The notes beneath the pieces were generated by a model that made no database searches, was not told the DNA's origin, and saw nothing but the letters and a program-made list of their open reading frames with translations. A stretch of 15,723 bases of DNA from the NCBI GenBank assembly GCA_910589655.1, contig CAJUTJ010000124.1:1-15723 (forward strand). Direction: 5' to 3'. A program made the position numbers and the translations under genes. Positions 1 through 6,816 of this stretch are shown here, in pieces; the stretch's first letter is position 1; every line of letters begins with the position of its first letter. The stretch comes from an uncultured Acetatifactor sp. (lineage in GTDB: Bacteria; Bacillota; Clostridia; Lachnospirales; Lachnospiraceae).

Positions 1-150
1 GTCGCGCAGCGCTTAATAAGCTGAAACCACGAAGGGGCACGAGAGCATGTTTCATGAGATTTTAATCGAATGAAAGATGTCTCTCCGTAAGTGTGCCCCG
101 AAGTGGAATCAGCCTTTAGAGCCGTCGCGCAGCGACTTAATTAGGTTAAA
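1..150. repeat. Direct repeats flanking a long rod-shaped hairpin
   Basis: Two copies of a 26-27 nt direct repeat (1-26 and 124-150, about 23 of 26 positions alike) begin with GTCGCGCAGCG. Between them lies a long imperfect hairpin, about 20-113. Its base is symmetric: GCTGA (20-24) with TCAGC (109-113), CCAC (27-30) with GTGG (103-106), and GGGGCAC (34-40) with GTGCCCC (93-99). These helices are separated by equal aa/aa and gaa/gaa internal loops. The upper part also pairs imperfectly (gagag with ctctc, tttcat with atgaaa). It may be a structured RNA or one unit of a tandem palindromic repeat whose left side lies outside the window. I do not recognise a named family. Confidence 0.6.
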
Positions 151-164
151 TGCTATGGTCAGGC

Positions 165-192
165 ACTATGGACGAATTCGGCACATAAACTA
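165..192 (+). promoter_or_regulatory. Possible SigK-type promoter of the sigma gene
   Basis: AC at 165-166, a 17-nt spacer, then CATAAACTA at 184-192 fits the Bacillus SigK pattern AC-N17-CATAnnnTA exactly. Its position, about 30 nt before the start codon, suits a short leader. SigK is known to act on its own gene in Bacillus, so autoregulation is plausible. The motif is short and could occur by chance. Confidence 0.35.
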
Positions 193-221
193 TTGTTAAG
201 AGAGATCTACGGAGGCTATGT

Positions 222-857
222 TTGAAAACATTTCAAAAACCGTTGACCTCAGAGGAAGAAGCCGAATATATCCGACGGCTGAGAGAGGGGACAGGGGAGG
301 AGTCCCGCATAGCTAAGGAAATCCTGATAGAGCGCAATTTACGTTTGGTGGCACACATTGCAAAAAAGTATCAGAATGTGGACGAGGACATGGAGGATTT
401 GATTTCCATCGGCTGTATCGGCCTGATTAAGGCGGTGGATACCTTCGATGCCGGAAAAGGACGGCTTGCAACATACGCCTGTCGCTGCATCGACAATGAA
501 CTGCTGATGCTGCTGAGGGGGAAAAAGAAGGTATCCAGAGAGGTATCGCTGTTTGAACCTATCGGGCAGGATAAAGAAGGAAACGAGATTCATTTGGTGG
601 ATGTCATAGAACAGCAGCAGCCTGATATTGTAGACAGAATGGAAATCGCCAACAATATCAGAACGCTGCTAAGACTGATTAACGAATGCCTTACCGAGAG
701 GGAGAAAGAAATACTGATTCTCCGGTACGGGCTGGGGGGGATGCCGGAGGCCACCCAGAGCGAGATCGGAGTAAAGCTTGGAATTTCGAGAAGCTATGTG
801 AGCAGGATCGAGAAGAAGGCTTTGGGGAAGTTAAGGGAGAAGTTCGAAGAGAAGTAA
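222..857 (+). CDS. sigK: Sporulation RNA polymerase sigma factor, SigK type
   Basis: Sigma-70 family factor of 211 aa that would direct RNA polymerase to late mother-cell sporulation promoters. Region 2 spans about residues 34-100 (ERNLRLVAHIAKKYQ, the DLISIGCIGLIKAVDTF helix, RLATYACRCIDNE). Region 4 spans about 145-207, with a helix-turn-helix at 178-201 (GISRSYVSRIEKKAL). The DPIG-like turn EPIGQDKEGNEI is typical of the SigE/SigK group. The end SYVSRIEKKAL-KLR fits SigK, and there is no SigE-like pro-sequence. The start is TTG at 222: GGAGG (211-215) sits 6 nt upstream, while the ATG at 218 opens a frame that stops after about 30 codons. The 3' end of this gene recurs downstream near 6453 and 10312. 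Assignment to SigK rather than another SigE/F/G-like factor is probable, not certain. Confidence 0.8.
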   Translation: MKTFQKPLTSEEEAEYIRRLREGTGEESRIAKEILIERNLRLVAHIAKKYQNVDEDMEDLISIGCIGLIKAVDTFDAGKGRLATYACRCIDNELLMLLRGKKKVSREVSLFEPIGQDKEGNEIHLVDVIEQQQPDIVDRMEIANNIRTLLRLINECLTEREKEILILRYGLGGMPEATQSEIGVKLGISRSYVSRIEKKALGKLREKFEEK

Positions 858-882
858 AAAGTAAGGGGTAATAGGGGCAGCT

Positions 883-900
883 AACCGCAAAACAGCGGTT
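883..900 (+). terminator. Hairpin after the sigma gene
   Basis: AACCGC (883-888) and GCGGTT (895-900) form a perfect 6-bp stem with a 6-nt loop, 25 nt after the sigK stop. No real T-run follows, so it is a weak terminator candidate or part of the adjoining structured repeat. Confidence 0.3.
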
Positions 901-911
901 TCGCGCAGGTT

Positions 912-992
912 GTCCAAGCGATTATTCTAATTGCTTTGGTTTGATCACGCAAAAAACGCGTGAAAACGCCCCGCGGTGGCGTGGGTTTGGAC
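912..992. repeat. Cloverleaf-like palindromic element
   Basis: An outer stem GTCCAA (912-917)/TTGGAC (987-992) encloses three hairpins: AAGCGATT/AATTGCTT (916-923/929-936), CACGC/GCGTG (946-950/958-962) and ACGCC/GGCGT (966-970/978-982). It lacks tRNA consensus positions such as a T-loop and an acceptor with discriminator base, so it is not a tRNA. It is probably an interspersed intergenic repeat or a structured RNA segment. Confidence 0.5.
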
Positions 993-1034
993 AGTAACCT
1001 TATAGACAGCAGTCCCTGTGTTACTCCTTTTTTG

Positions 1035-1063
1035 TTGTAAAGGGTTATGGAATCCGGTATAAT
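1035..1063 (+). promoter_or_regulatory. Candidate sigma-A promoter of cassette 1
   Basis: TTGTAA (1035-1040), a 17-bp spacer and TATAAT (1058-1063), followed by aatag. The same hexamers with the same spacing stand before cassette 2 (6749-6777). The transcript would start near 1070 and carry the palindromic repeat at 1116-1228 in a leader of about 170 nt before the A1 start. Confidence 0.6.
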
Positions 1064-1115
1064 AATAGTGGTATCAGCAAGACGGATATCAAATTGTGTA
1101 AAAAGCAGATTAAGA

Positions 1116-1228
1116 GTCACTGTTCACTCGCTGTCGCCACGAGGTGAAACCCGAGACAGACATGCGCGAAATCGCTGCCTTGCGATTTCTGTGCATAGGT
1201 TGCTGTGAACGGAGTGAACAGTAACGAC
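1116..1228. repeat. REP-like palindromic element, copy 1
   Basis: The arms ACTGTTCACTC (1119-1129) and GAGTGAACAGT (1212-1222) are perfect inverted repeats enclosing the unit. An inner hairpin pairs GAAATCGC (1168-1175) with GCGATTTC (1182-1189). The stretch 1147-1166 matches 6617-6636 at 18 of 20 positions, placing it in the same family as the copy near 6610. It lies in the leader of cassette 1. Confidence 0.65.
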
Positions 1229-1240
1229 TAAGAGGTCTAT

Positions 1241-2248
1241 ATGGGGAGATTTTCCGGTAATTATATTGACAGTTATGAAAAAAAAATACCTGTCCGACAG
1301 ATATTTCAAATGTATCAGGAAAAAAAGATTGTGTTTCCGGCGGTTCCTTCGATGAAAAGGGTGACGAAGATAGAACGTATTTCCGAAATGGTGGAAATCA
1401 TTTTATTGGGATTGGCTCTGCCGACTGTCTATGTATCGGAGAGGCAGAACGGGAGTCTGCTGGTTTTGGAGACAGATGACAGGTTGCGGTGTCTCATTGA
1501 GTTTCTGGAAGGATATTATCCGGTCAGGGGGCTTGAATTCTATCCGGAATTGGACGAGCGTGGAATAGAACAGTTGGAACAGGAGTTTCCCAGTATGACA
1601 TCCTGGTTATACGATTATAGTTTTTCCTTTCAGATTATTGAATATACGACACCACGTTATATGCATATGCAGATGGGAAACTATATCGAGAGATGGAATT
1701 TTACCAGAGAGCAAGGGATCAGGAACGAATTATATGGAGAAGATTTGGAACGGCGTTTGGCCAAGTTGGAGCAAACGCTTTGGGGATTATCACCATTTTT
1801 AAGCAAAGTTTCCCTGAATCGCCAATATATGGTACTGCGGATTCTGATGTGCCGTTTTGTGCAAATGGAAGAAATACAGGAAGAATGGGGAGAAATCTTA
1901 AATTTTCAACAGTTGTTGGATCGGACAGCAATACTTGTGCTGCAAAAGGACAGCCGGTGGATAAGTGAAACAGCTGATGCGTTCGGAGAAGTAACCGGAG
2001 AGCTTTTAAGCTGGGAGCGGAGGGTGCACTATGGTTTGGAGAGAGAGAAGGGGAAGGAACGACAGGCCAAGGTACTCAGCTATTTATATAATGTAGTATG
2101 GATGTGCCGGAAAAAAGAATGTGGGGCACAGTGGGGATTGGAGAAGATTGCCTGGGATAGGAGGCTTTGGAAACAGATTGGAAGCGATAAAGTGAATATA
2201 ACTAATATCAGGACACATTTTGATATCATAGAAGAGAGGTTGCGATAA
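1241..2248 (+). CDS. Divergent DUF262-like protein of cassette 1 (A1)
   Basis: A 335-aa soluble protein, first gene of cassette 1. It aligns with the clear DUF262 protein A2 (6817-7953) in two blocks. Residues 53-91 (IILLGLALP, then LLVLETDDRLRCLIEF) match the A2 block around VLMGLPLP and VVDGRQRLTAMFSY. Residues about 155-167 (TREQGIRNELYGE) match NRQEMRNALYQGE. DUF262 proteins (GmrS, SspE, BrxU relatives) use a DGQQR-type motif in a ParB/Srx-like fold to handle NTPs; here that motif is degenerate (ETDDRL), so nucleotide hydrolysis may be lost. No HNH (DUF1524) domain is visible. RBS AGAGG lies 6 nt before the ATG. The next gene starts at the base after the stop, so A1 and B1 are probably co-translated. 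The role as sensor or scaffold is inferred. Confidence 0.6.
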   Translation: MGRFSGNYIDSYEKKIPVRQIFQMYQEKKIVFPAVPSMKRVTKIERISEMVEIILLGLALPTVYVSERQNGSLLVLETDDRLRCLIEFLEGYYPVRGLEFYPELDERGIEQLEQEFPSMTSWLYDYSFSFQIIEYTTPRYMHMQMGNYIERWNFTREQGIRNELYGEDLERRLAKLEQTLWGLSPFLSKVSLNRQYMVLRILMCRFVQMEEIQEEWGEILNFQQLLDRTAILVLQKDSRWISETADAFGEVTGELLSWERRVHYGLEREKGKERQAKVLSYLYNVVWMCRKKECGAQWGLEKIAWDRRLWKQIGSDKVNITNIRTHFDIIEERLR

Positions 2249-3280
2249 ATGCTGAACTGTATTCGGATACAGGGTTTCAAGTGCTTTCAGGAAGCGGAAA
2301 TAAGATTTTCTAATTTTACATTGCTGGCAGGAAAGAATTCCACCGGCAAATCCACGGTAATTCAGGCCATTCTGGCGTTGTACCAGAACAGCGCCAGTTC
2401 GCTGGCAGGAAAATATATGAATATTGGATCCGTCAACGAGGTAAAAAACTGGATTGCAGGAAGCAAAAAAATATCTTTGGAGGCGCTGTATGAGTATTTG
2501 GGAAGGGATTGCTCATACAGCAAAATTTTTGAAGATGAGTATGAGAAAAGAGTCGGAACGGAATTTCCGGATGAAATAAAAGTTCGTTATCTGACGGCGG
2601 ACAGAATCGGCGTGGAGGATACTTACCCAAAATCTCTGGAGGGGAAGGATAAAATCGGAGTTCGGTGTGAATATGCTTTTTTCTATCTGGCAGGACATAA
2701 GGACGAGGAGATAAGGGAGAAGGGGTTCATGTATGACAGTACAACAAAGACGACTCTGGGTGGACAGGTGGACTATTGGCTGGAGCGGATTTTAGGCTAC
2801 CGGGTGACTGCGGAGGAGATTCCGGGGACGGAACTGATTCGGGTGTCCTATAGAAATCGGGAATTGGGAAGGGACATCAGGCCTAAAAACGTTGGGACTG
2901 GCGTCAGCTATATTGCGGAGATTATTATTGCCGCGCTTTCCTGTGGAAAGGGTGATATCCTGATCATTGAGAATCCGGAGATTCATTTGCATCCATCCGG
3001 CCAGTGTGAGTTGATGGAGTTTTTGATATTTTTGGCCAGAAAGGGGCTGCAGGTGGTGATGGAGACCCATAGCGATCATATTTTTAACGGGTTGCGGCGG
3101 TGCATCAGCAGTGACCGGATAAATAATGACAAAGTGCGGATTTATTTCTTCCGACAAAATGAGGAGAAGCTAAGCATGCCGATAGAGATTTTACTGGATG
3201 AAGACGGGCATATACAGAATCAGCAGGATGGGCTGTTTGACCAGATCGAGAAAGATTTGGATGTAATTTTGGGGTGGTGA
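2249..3280 (+). CDS. AAA/ABC-type ATPase with DUF3696-like C-terminus, cassette 1 (B1)
   Basis: A 343-aa ATPase of the SMC/RecF/OLD-like AAA_15/AAA_21 group. Walker A is GKNSTGKST (28-36). A signature-like loop NVGTGVSYI lies at 214-222, Walker B ILIIENPEIHLHP at 237-249, and the switch region ETHSDHIFNGLR at 272-283. The end (NQQDGLFDQIEKDLD, 324-338) resembles the DUF3696 C-terminal motif. It has no TOPRIM domain, unlike GajA/OLD nucleases, so activity probably comes from a partner. It is preceded directly by A1 and followed 3 nt later by C1. Its paralogue B2 (7947-9029) shares all ATPase motifs. DUF3696 ATPases with DUF262 partners occur in anti-phage systems; from memory Menshen has such parts, which I could not check. 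Confidence 0.85.
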   Translation: MLNCIRIQGFKCFQEAEIRFSNFTLLAGKNSTGKSTVIQAILALYQNSASSLAGKYMNIGSVNEVKNWIAGSKKISLEALYEYLGRDCSYSKIFEDEYEKRVGTEFPDEIKVRYLTADRIGVEDTYPKSLEGKDKIGVRCEYAFFYLAGHKDEEIREKGFMYDSTTKTTLGGQVDYWLERILGYRVTAEEIPGTELIRVSYRNRELGRDIRPKNVGTGVSYIAEIIIAALSCGKGDILIIENPEIHLHPSGQCELMEFLIFLARKGLQVVMETHSDHIFNGLRRCISSDRINNDKVRIYFFRQNEEKLSMPIEILLDEDGHIQNQQDGLFDQIEKDLDVILGW

Positions 3281-3283
3281 GGA

Positions 3284-4138
3284 TTGGATTTTATTTTGAA
3301 TGAAAGATCGCTGTATGGGCAGTTTCGAAGTGTAGATGAATTTCTGAAAAGTCTGGAGGCTAACCTGCAGTGCTTCAAGCTGGTGAGAAGTCAGAAAGAG
3401 GGAGAAATCAGAAAGATTGCGGATTTTTATAAATGTAAAATCACAGAGGAATTGGATCTGGGAGCTTTAAGGCAGTATCCCAGATCAGACGAATTAAGCC
3501 GCTTCAGAATCGCTCTGGATAAGGAGATGAGGACAGAACCCTACTGGGACTTGGAGCCGATGCATGATTGTGGAATTTCCTACTGGATGGGGGAGGAAGA
3601 CATGGCGGCTACTGCAGTGGCAGAGGCAGCTGTGCGGCAGGAACCTCTGTTATCTTTTGATTCGGCTGTCTATTCAGACAGCAGGCTTTGTATAAAGTGT
3701 GGTGGGGATGAATATACCGTTATTTCCGTATATCGTCCGGCATGTCTGGCAGAATGCTTTGGCGAACAGATGGGTCTGGAACGGGATGATTGTCTGAAAG
3801 CGCGTTATGCGGGGACACGTCTGGATTGTACGCTTTTGGAAAAACAATATGGAGCAGAGTATTTGGAGAAAGCAGAGTATATTTTGCTTCTGGGAACTCT
3901 GGACAAGTTTGTGAGACATGAATCCTGGGAGAGCATTGGTCTGGACGATGGATTGGAATATAAAAAGTATACACCATCCTCGGACGAGGAAGACTGGTTC
4001 CGCAATTCGGTTTATAGCAATCAGACTATTATGAAATTTCGGTTCAGCAGAAGAATGAGATGTTTCGGATATCGAAAAGGAAATCGCTTTCGGTTATTGC
4101 GGATTGAACGGGATCATAAAAAGAGCAATAAAGGATAA
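3284..4138 (+). CDS. Putative effector of cassette 1 (C1)
   Basis: A 284-aa protein of no family I recognise. Residues 1-125 align without a gap to C2 (9415-10287): identical positions include ILN (4-6), SL-GQF (9-14), DFY (47-49), EPYWD (85-89) and SF (124-125). The C-terminal half is unrelated to that of C2. It ends in a basic beta-like stretch (IMKFRFSRRMRCFGY, then RFRLLRIERDHK, 249-279) that recalls the last strands of RelE-fold toxins, though this is only a pattern match. The TTG start at 3284 is supported by the match to the C2 N-terminus from residue 1. It lies 3 nt after B1, with G-rich sequence inside the B1 end serving as RBS. Proposed role: effector docked through its N-terminal domain. 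Confidence 0.65.
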   Translation: MDFILNERSLYGQFRSVDEFLKSLEANLQCFKLVRSQKEGEIRKIADFYKCKITEELDLGALRQYPRSDELSRFRIALDKEMRTEPYWDLEPMHDCGISYWMGEEDMAATAVAEAAVRQEPLLSFDSAVYSDSRLCIKCGGDEYTVISVYRPACLAECFGEQMGLERDDCLKARYAGTRLDCTLLEKQYGAEYLEKAEYILLLGTLDKFVRHESWESIGLDDGLEYKKYTPSSDEEDWFRNSVYSNQTIMKFRFSRRMRCFGYRKGNRFRLLRIERDHKKSNKG

Positions 4139-4145
4139 GCTGGCT

Positions 4146-4290
4146 TGACAGCGGGAGAAAGCTCTCCATGGAGCCGTGGCCGAAACGGATAATGCTGTAA
4201 TCCTGACAGCAGGATGGACACTTGGCACCTATTTGAAAGCGGATCGTTGGAACGAGGGCTTGTGGTAAGACATGCTTTATAGAATATTTA
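4146..4290 (+). pseudogene. Debris of an AAA-ATPase/PD-(D/E)XK gene
   Basis: Positions about 4146-4188 resemble 6061-6105 inside the intact gene 4734-6422 (shared GCGGGAGAAA and TCCATGGAG, roughly 80% alike). Then 4184-4203 resembles 6218-6237 (AACGGAtAATGC against AACGGAcAATGC), so about 120 bases are missing between the blocks. After that, the frame near 4207-4268 reads AGWTLGTYLKADRWNEGLW before a stop, faintly like Rpn-type nuclease sequence. No open reading frame spans this stretch. I read it as remains of a lost gene in the gap after C1. Confidence 0.4.
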
Positions 4291-4497
4291 ATGTGCTTTT
4301 TCTCGGACAAGTATGATGTATATTACTTTAAACAGCTTTACGATGATTTGGAGCAGGAACTGCATGTAACTGAAAAAAGGCCGGAGAAGAAAGTACTTTT
4401 TATTGAAGACTATAACTTGTATATTAAAGTGTTGGCGAGCATAAGATACTACTGCAACAGCGACTGGAGCATTGTGGTCAGCTGTAGGATATATTGA
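4291..4497 (+). CDS. Small ORF, unknown, possibly a broken gene
   Basis: 68 codons from an ATG with no clear RBS. It encodes a charged, partly helical peptide (YDVYYFKQLYDDLEQELHV at the N-terminus). It overlaps the next small ORF (4472-4678) in the +1 frame, so the two may be halves of one frameshifted gene. No domain recognised. It sits among gene remnants between C1 and the ATPase gene at 4734. Confidence 0.3.
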   Translation: MCFFSDKYDVYYFKQLYDDLEQELHVTEKRPEKKVLFIEDYNLYIKVLASIRYYCNSDWSIVVSCRIY

Positions 4498-4678
4498 AGT
4501 ATATGGTGGGCAATTTGCCGAAAAAGAATACAATAATACGGTTAAAATGTTGGAAAATATGAGCGTAACAATAAGAAAAACAGCGTATACAAAACATCAT
4601 TTGAAAGAATGGGAACAGGCAATCAAATATCTGGAAGAGGCAAAGGAACTACTACTCAAGACAGTAATAAAAGGATAG
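4472..4678 (+). CDS. Small helical ORF, unknown, possibly the 3' part of a broken gene
   Basis: 68 codons from a TTG with no good RBS. The reading frame stays open upstream to a TAA at 4442-4444. The C-terminal part looks genuinely protein-like (KHHLKEWEQAIKYLEEAKE, an amphipathic helix). The preceding 4291-4497 frame could join it by one frameshift near 4472. It ends 55 nt before the ATPase gene at 4734. No function can be assigned. Confidence 0.35.
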   Translation: MWSAVGYIEVYGGQFAEKEYNNTVKMLENMSVTIRKTAYTKHHLKEWEQAIKYLEEAKELLLKTVIKG

Positions 4679-4733
4679 AGGATTAGTGATTGATATCTTT
4701 CCGTAATTTTGATCGATATGGAGGATAATTGCC

Positions 4734-6422
4734 ATGGCGCGAACCGTAGGAATAGGGATTCAGTGTTTTGAGAAGCTGATAACAGAAAACAGCTTTTATA
4801 TTGATAAAACAGATTTTATCAGGCAGTGGTGGGAAAACAGAGACGATGTGACGTTGATTACCCGTCCCCGCAGATTTGGCAAGACCTTGAATATGAACAT
4901 GCTGGAGAGATTTTTATCTGTACAATATGCGGGACAGGGAGAGGTATTTGAGGGATTATCCATATGGAAGAGTGAGAAATACCGTAAACTTCAAGGAAGT
5001 ATGCCTGTAATCTTTTTAAGCTTTGCAGATGTAAAGGCAAACACTTTTGCCTTGGCAAGAGAAAAGATTTGTATGCTTATTGAAGAAGTGTATCGTAGGT
5101 ATGATTTCCTGCTGACAGGAGGGAGTCTAAAGGAAGGGGAAACAGAACGTTTCCACAAGGTTTTGGTAGAAATGACGGATTCTGAGGCGGCATATTCTCT
5201 CAAAAATCTGTCAGGTTATTTATCAGGTTATTATGGGAAAAAAGTTGTTATTTTGCTGGACGAATACGACACGCCGCTTCAGGAAGCCTGGGTGTACGGC
5301 TATTGGTATGAAATGGTGGAATTTATGAGAGGTTTGTTCAATTCTACATTCAAGACAAATCCCTATCTGGAGAGAGCGGTCATGACAGGAATCACCAGAG
5401 TAAGTAAGGAATCGATTTTCTCTGACTTGAATCATTTGACAGTTGTGACATCCACATCTGAAATGTATGCGGATTGTTTTGGCTTTACGGAGGAAGAGGT
5501 GTTTTCTGCACTTGATGAGTATGGGATGCAGGATAGGCGTACCGATGTCAAAAGATGGTATGACGGCTTTATCTTTGGAAAATGCAAGGATATATATAAC
5601 CCCTGGTCCATCATTAATTATCTGAAAATAGGACGGCTTTCCACCTACTGGGCTAACACCAGCAGCAATGGACTGGTAGATAAGCTGATTCGAGAAGGAA
5701 GTGCGGAGATAAAAATCTCCATGGAGAATCTGCTGAAAGGCAAGCATCTGTATAAGGAAATTGACGAGCAGATTATTTTTAATCAATTGGATGTAGATGA
5801 AAACGCAATTTGGAGCCTGTTTCTTGCCAGTGGGTACTTGAAAGCGGAGAGTTACACATTAAACGAGGAGACAGGAGGAGATTTGTATGAACTTGCTTTG
5901 ACAAATAAAGAAGTGCAAGTCATGTTCCAAAAGATGATTAGAAAATGGTTCTCCGGTACAGGGACGGTCTACAATGGGTTTATCAAGGCATTGCTGCAGG
6001 ATGACGTAAAGTCCATGAACGCCTATATGAACCGTGTAGCTCTGGCCACGATCAGCTATTTCGACGGCGGGAGAAATCCCTCCATGGAGACGCAGCCGGA
6101 GAGGTTCTACCACGGCTTTGTGCTGGGGCTGGCCATGGAGTTGGCAGACCGCTATATTATTACATCCAACCGGGAAAGCGGTTTCGGAAGGTATGATGTG
6201 GTGATGGAGCCGAAGAACGGAACGGACAATGCGGTCATAATGGAATTCAAGGTGAGGGATTCGAGCGAGGAAAAATCTTTGGAGGATACTGCCGATGATG
6301 CGTTGAAACAGATTGAGGAACTGCAATATCAAGCAGACTTGGAGAACCGGGGAATCTCTGGCGACCGCATTCGGAAATATGGTTTTGCCTTTGAAGGGAA
6401 AGAAGTCTTAATAAAAAGTTGA
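4734..6422 (+). CDS. AAA-ATPase-like/PD-(D/E)XK (PDDEXK_9) protein
   Basis: A 562-aa protein with the two-part layout of a large family abundant in gut Clostridia and Bacteroides. The N-terminal AAA-ATPase-like domain (PF09820 type) has the opening FYIDKTDFI (21-29), Walker A region TRPRRFGKTLN (43-53), Walker B VVILLDEYDTPL (171-182) and MTGITRVSKESIFSDLN (217-233). The C-terminal PDDEXK_9-type nuclease fold has GFGRYDVV (483-490, acidic D488) and AVIMEFKV (500-507, E504 and K506), so the D...E-x-K core is intact. Length is usual for the family. GGAGG (4720-4724) lies 9 nt before the ATG. The cellular role is unknown; such genes multiply as paralogues and often behave like mobile or selfish units. 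A decayed relative lies upstream at 4146-4203. A sigK 3'-end copy starts 30 nt after the stop. Confidence 0.85.
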   Translation: MARTVGIGIQCFEKLITENSFYIDKTDFIRQWWENRDDVTLITRPRRFGKTLNMNMLERFLSVQYAGQGEVFEGLSIWKSEKYRKLQGSMPVIFLSFADVKANTFALAREKICMLIEEVYRRYDFLLTGGSLKEGETERFHKVLVEMTDSEAAYSLKNLSGYLSGYYGKKVVILLDEYDTPLQEAWVYGYWYEMVEFMRGLFNSTFKTNPYLERAVMTGITRVSKESIFSDLNHLTVVTSTSEMYADCFGFTEEEVFSALDEYGMQDRRTDVKRWYDGFIFGKCKDIYNPWSIINYLKIGRLSTYWANTSSNGLVDKLIREGSAEIKISMENLLKGKHLYKEIDEQIIFNQLDVDENAIWSLFLASGYLKAESYTLNEETGGDLYELALTNKEVQVMFQKMIRKWFSGTGTVYNGFIKALLQDDVKSMNAYMNRVALATISYFDGGRNPSMETQPERFYHGFVLGLAMELADRYIITSNRESGFGRYDVVMEPKNGTDNAVIMEFKVRDSSEEKSLEDTADDALKQIEELQYQADLENRGISGDRIRKYGFAFEGKEVLIKS

Positions 6423-6452
6423 AGATTTTTTAGCCCTAACTTGACAGGAGAG

Positions 6453-6509
6453 TATGTGAGCAGGATCGAGAAGAAGGCTTTGAATAAACTGCGGGGGAAG
6501 TTTGAGTAA
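6453..6509 (+). pseudogene. Copy of the sigK 3' end (tail 2)
   Basis: The first 30 bases (6453-6482) are identical to 795-824 in sigK. The frame then reads on (YVSRIEKKALNKL, RGKFE, stop at 6507-6509) with a different but still sigma-like end. No sigma sequence precedes it, so only the last 18 codons and stop are present. It starts 30 nt after the ATPase gene. It is either an attachment-site-like duplication left by an integrating unit or the relic of a second sigK allele. Confidence 0.75.
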
Positions 6510-6609
6510 GGGTAGGCCGAAAAGAAAGTTTGTTGAAAAAGGGGATGGAGTCGATTTTGCTGCGGAAAGCGGAATAGGAACTATTGCCTTTTCTGTTTTA
6601 TAAATTTTT

Positions 6610-6712
6610 GCGTGCCAAACCCGGGATAGACATGCGGGCACCAAAACGCATTCTTTTCGCGTTTTGTGTGCATTCTCGTAACGGTTCAGTGTCCTGTCTG
6701 AACTGTTACGAA
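6610..6712. repeat. REP-like palindromic element, copy 2
   Basis: It contains a strong hairpin: TCGTAACGGTTCAG (6676-6689) pairs with CTGAACTGTTACGA (6698-6711) with one G-U pair and an 8-nt loop. A second stem pairs AAAACGC with GCGTTTT (6643-6649/6659-6665). Positions 6648-6712 match 12722-12786 with about 4 differences in 65. Positions 6617-6636 match copy 1 at 18 of 20. It lies between sigK tail 2 and the cassette 2 promoter. Confidence 0.7.
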
Positions 6713-6748
6713 CTGCTGCACAAAAGATGGGCACTTTGGCCTTTGTTA

Positions 6749-6777
6749 TTGTAAATGGATAGAAAATTGATTATAAT
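6749..6777 (+). promoter_or_regulatory. Candidate sigma-A promoter of cassette 2
   Basis: TTGTAA (6749-6754), a 17-bp spacer and TATAAT (6772-6777), followed by aatttt. It has the same hexamers and spacing as before cassette 1. The leader to the A2 start is only about 35 nt and does not contain the palindromic repeat, which here lies upstream of the promoter. Confidence 0.65.
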
Positions 6778-6816
6778 AATTTTGTTAATGCCGATGTTGC
6801 ATAGGAGGCTGCTTTT

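Noticed and set aside
218..316. ATG at 218 as start of the sigma gene or of a leader peptide
   Set aside because: Its frame differs from the sigma frame and stops after about 30 codons with no recognisable product; GGAGG is only 2 nt away, while the TTG at 222 has proper spacing.
686..871. Open frame inside the sigK 3' end
   Set aside because: Alternate-frame shadow of the sigma factor; no RBS and a composition unlike the neighbours.
912..992. tRNA gene
   Set aside because: The cloverleaf plan is suggestive but there is no T-loop consensus, no proper acceptor end and no sensible anticodon arm.
5223..5786. 187-codon open frame on the minus strand
   Set aside because: Antisense to a clear AAA-ATPase/PDDEXK gene with intact motifs; low-complexity, family-less translation.
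5859..6332. 157-codon minus-strand open frame
   Set aside because: Antisense shadow of the PDDEXK domain of the same gene.
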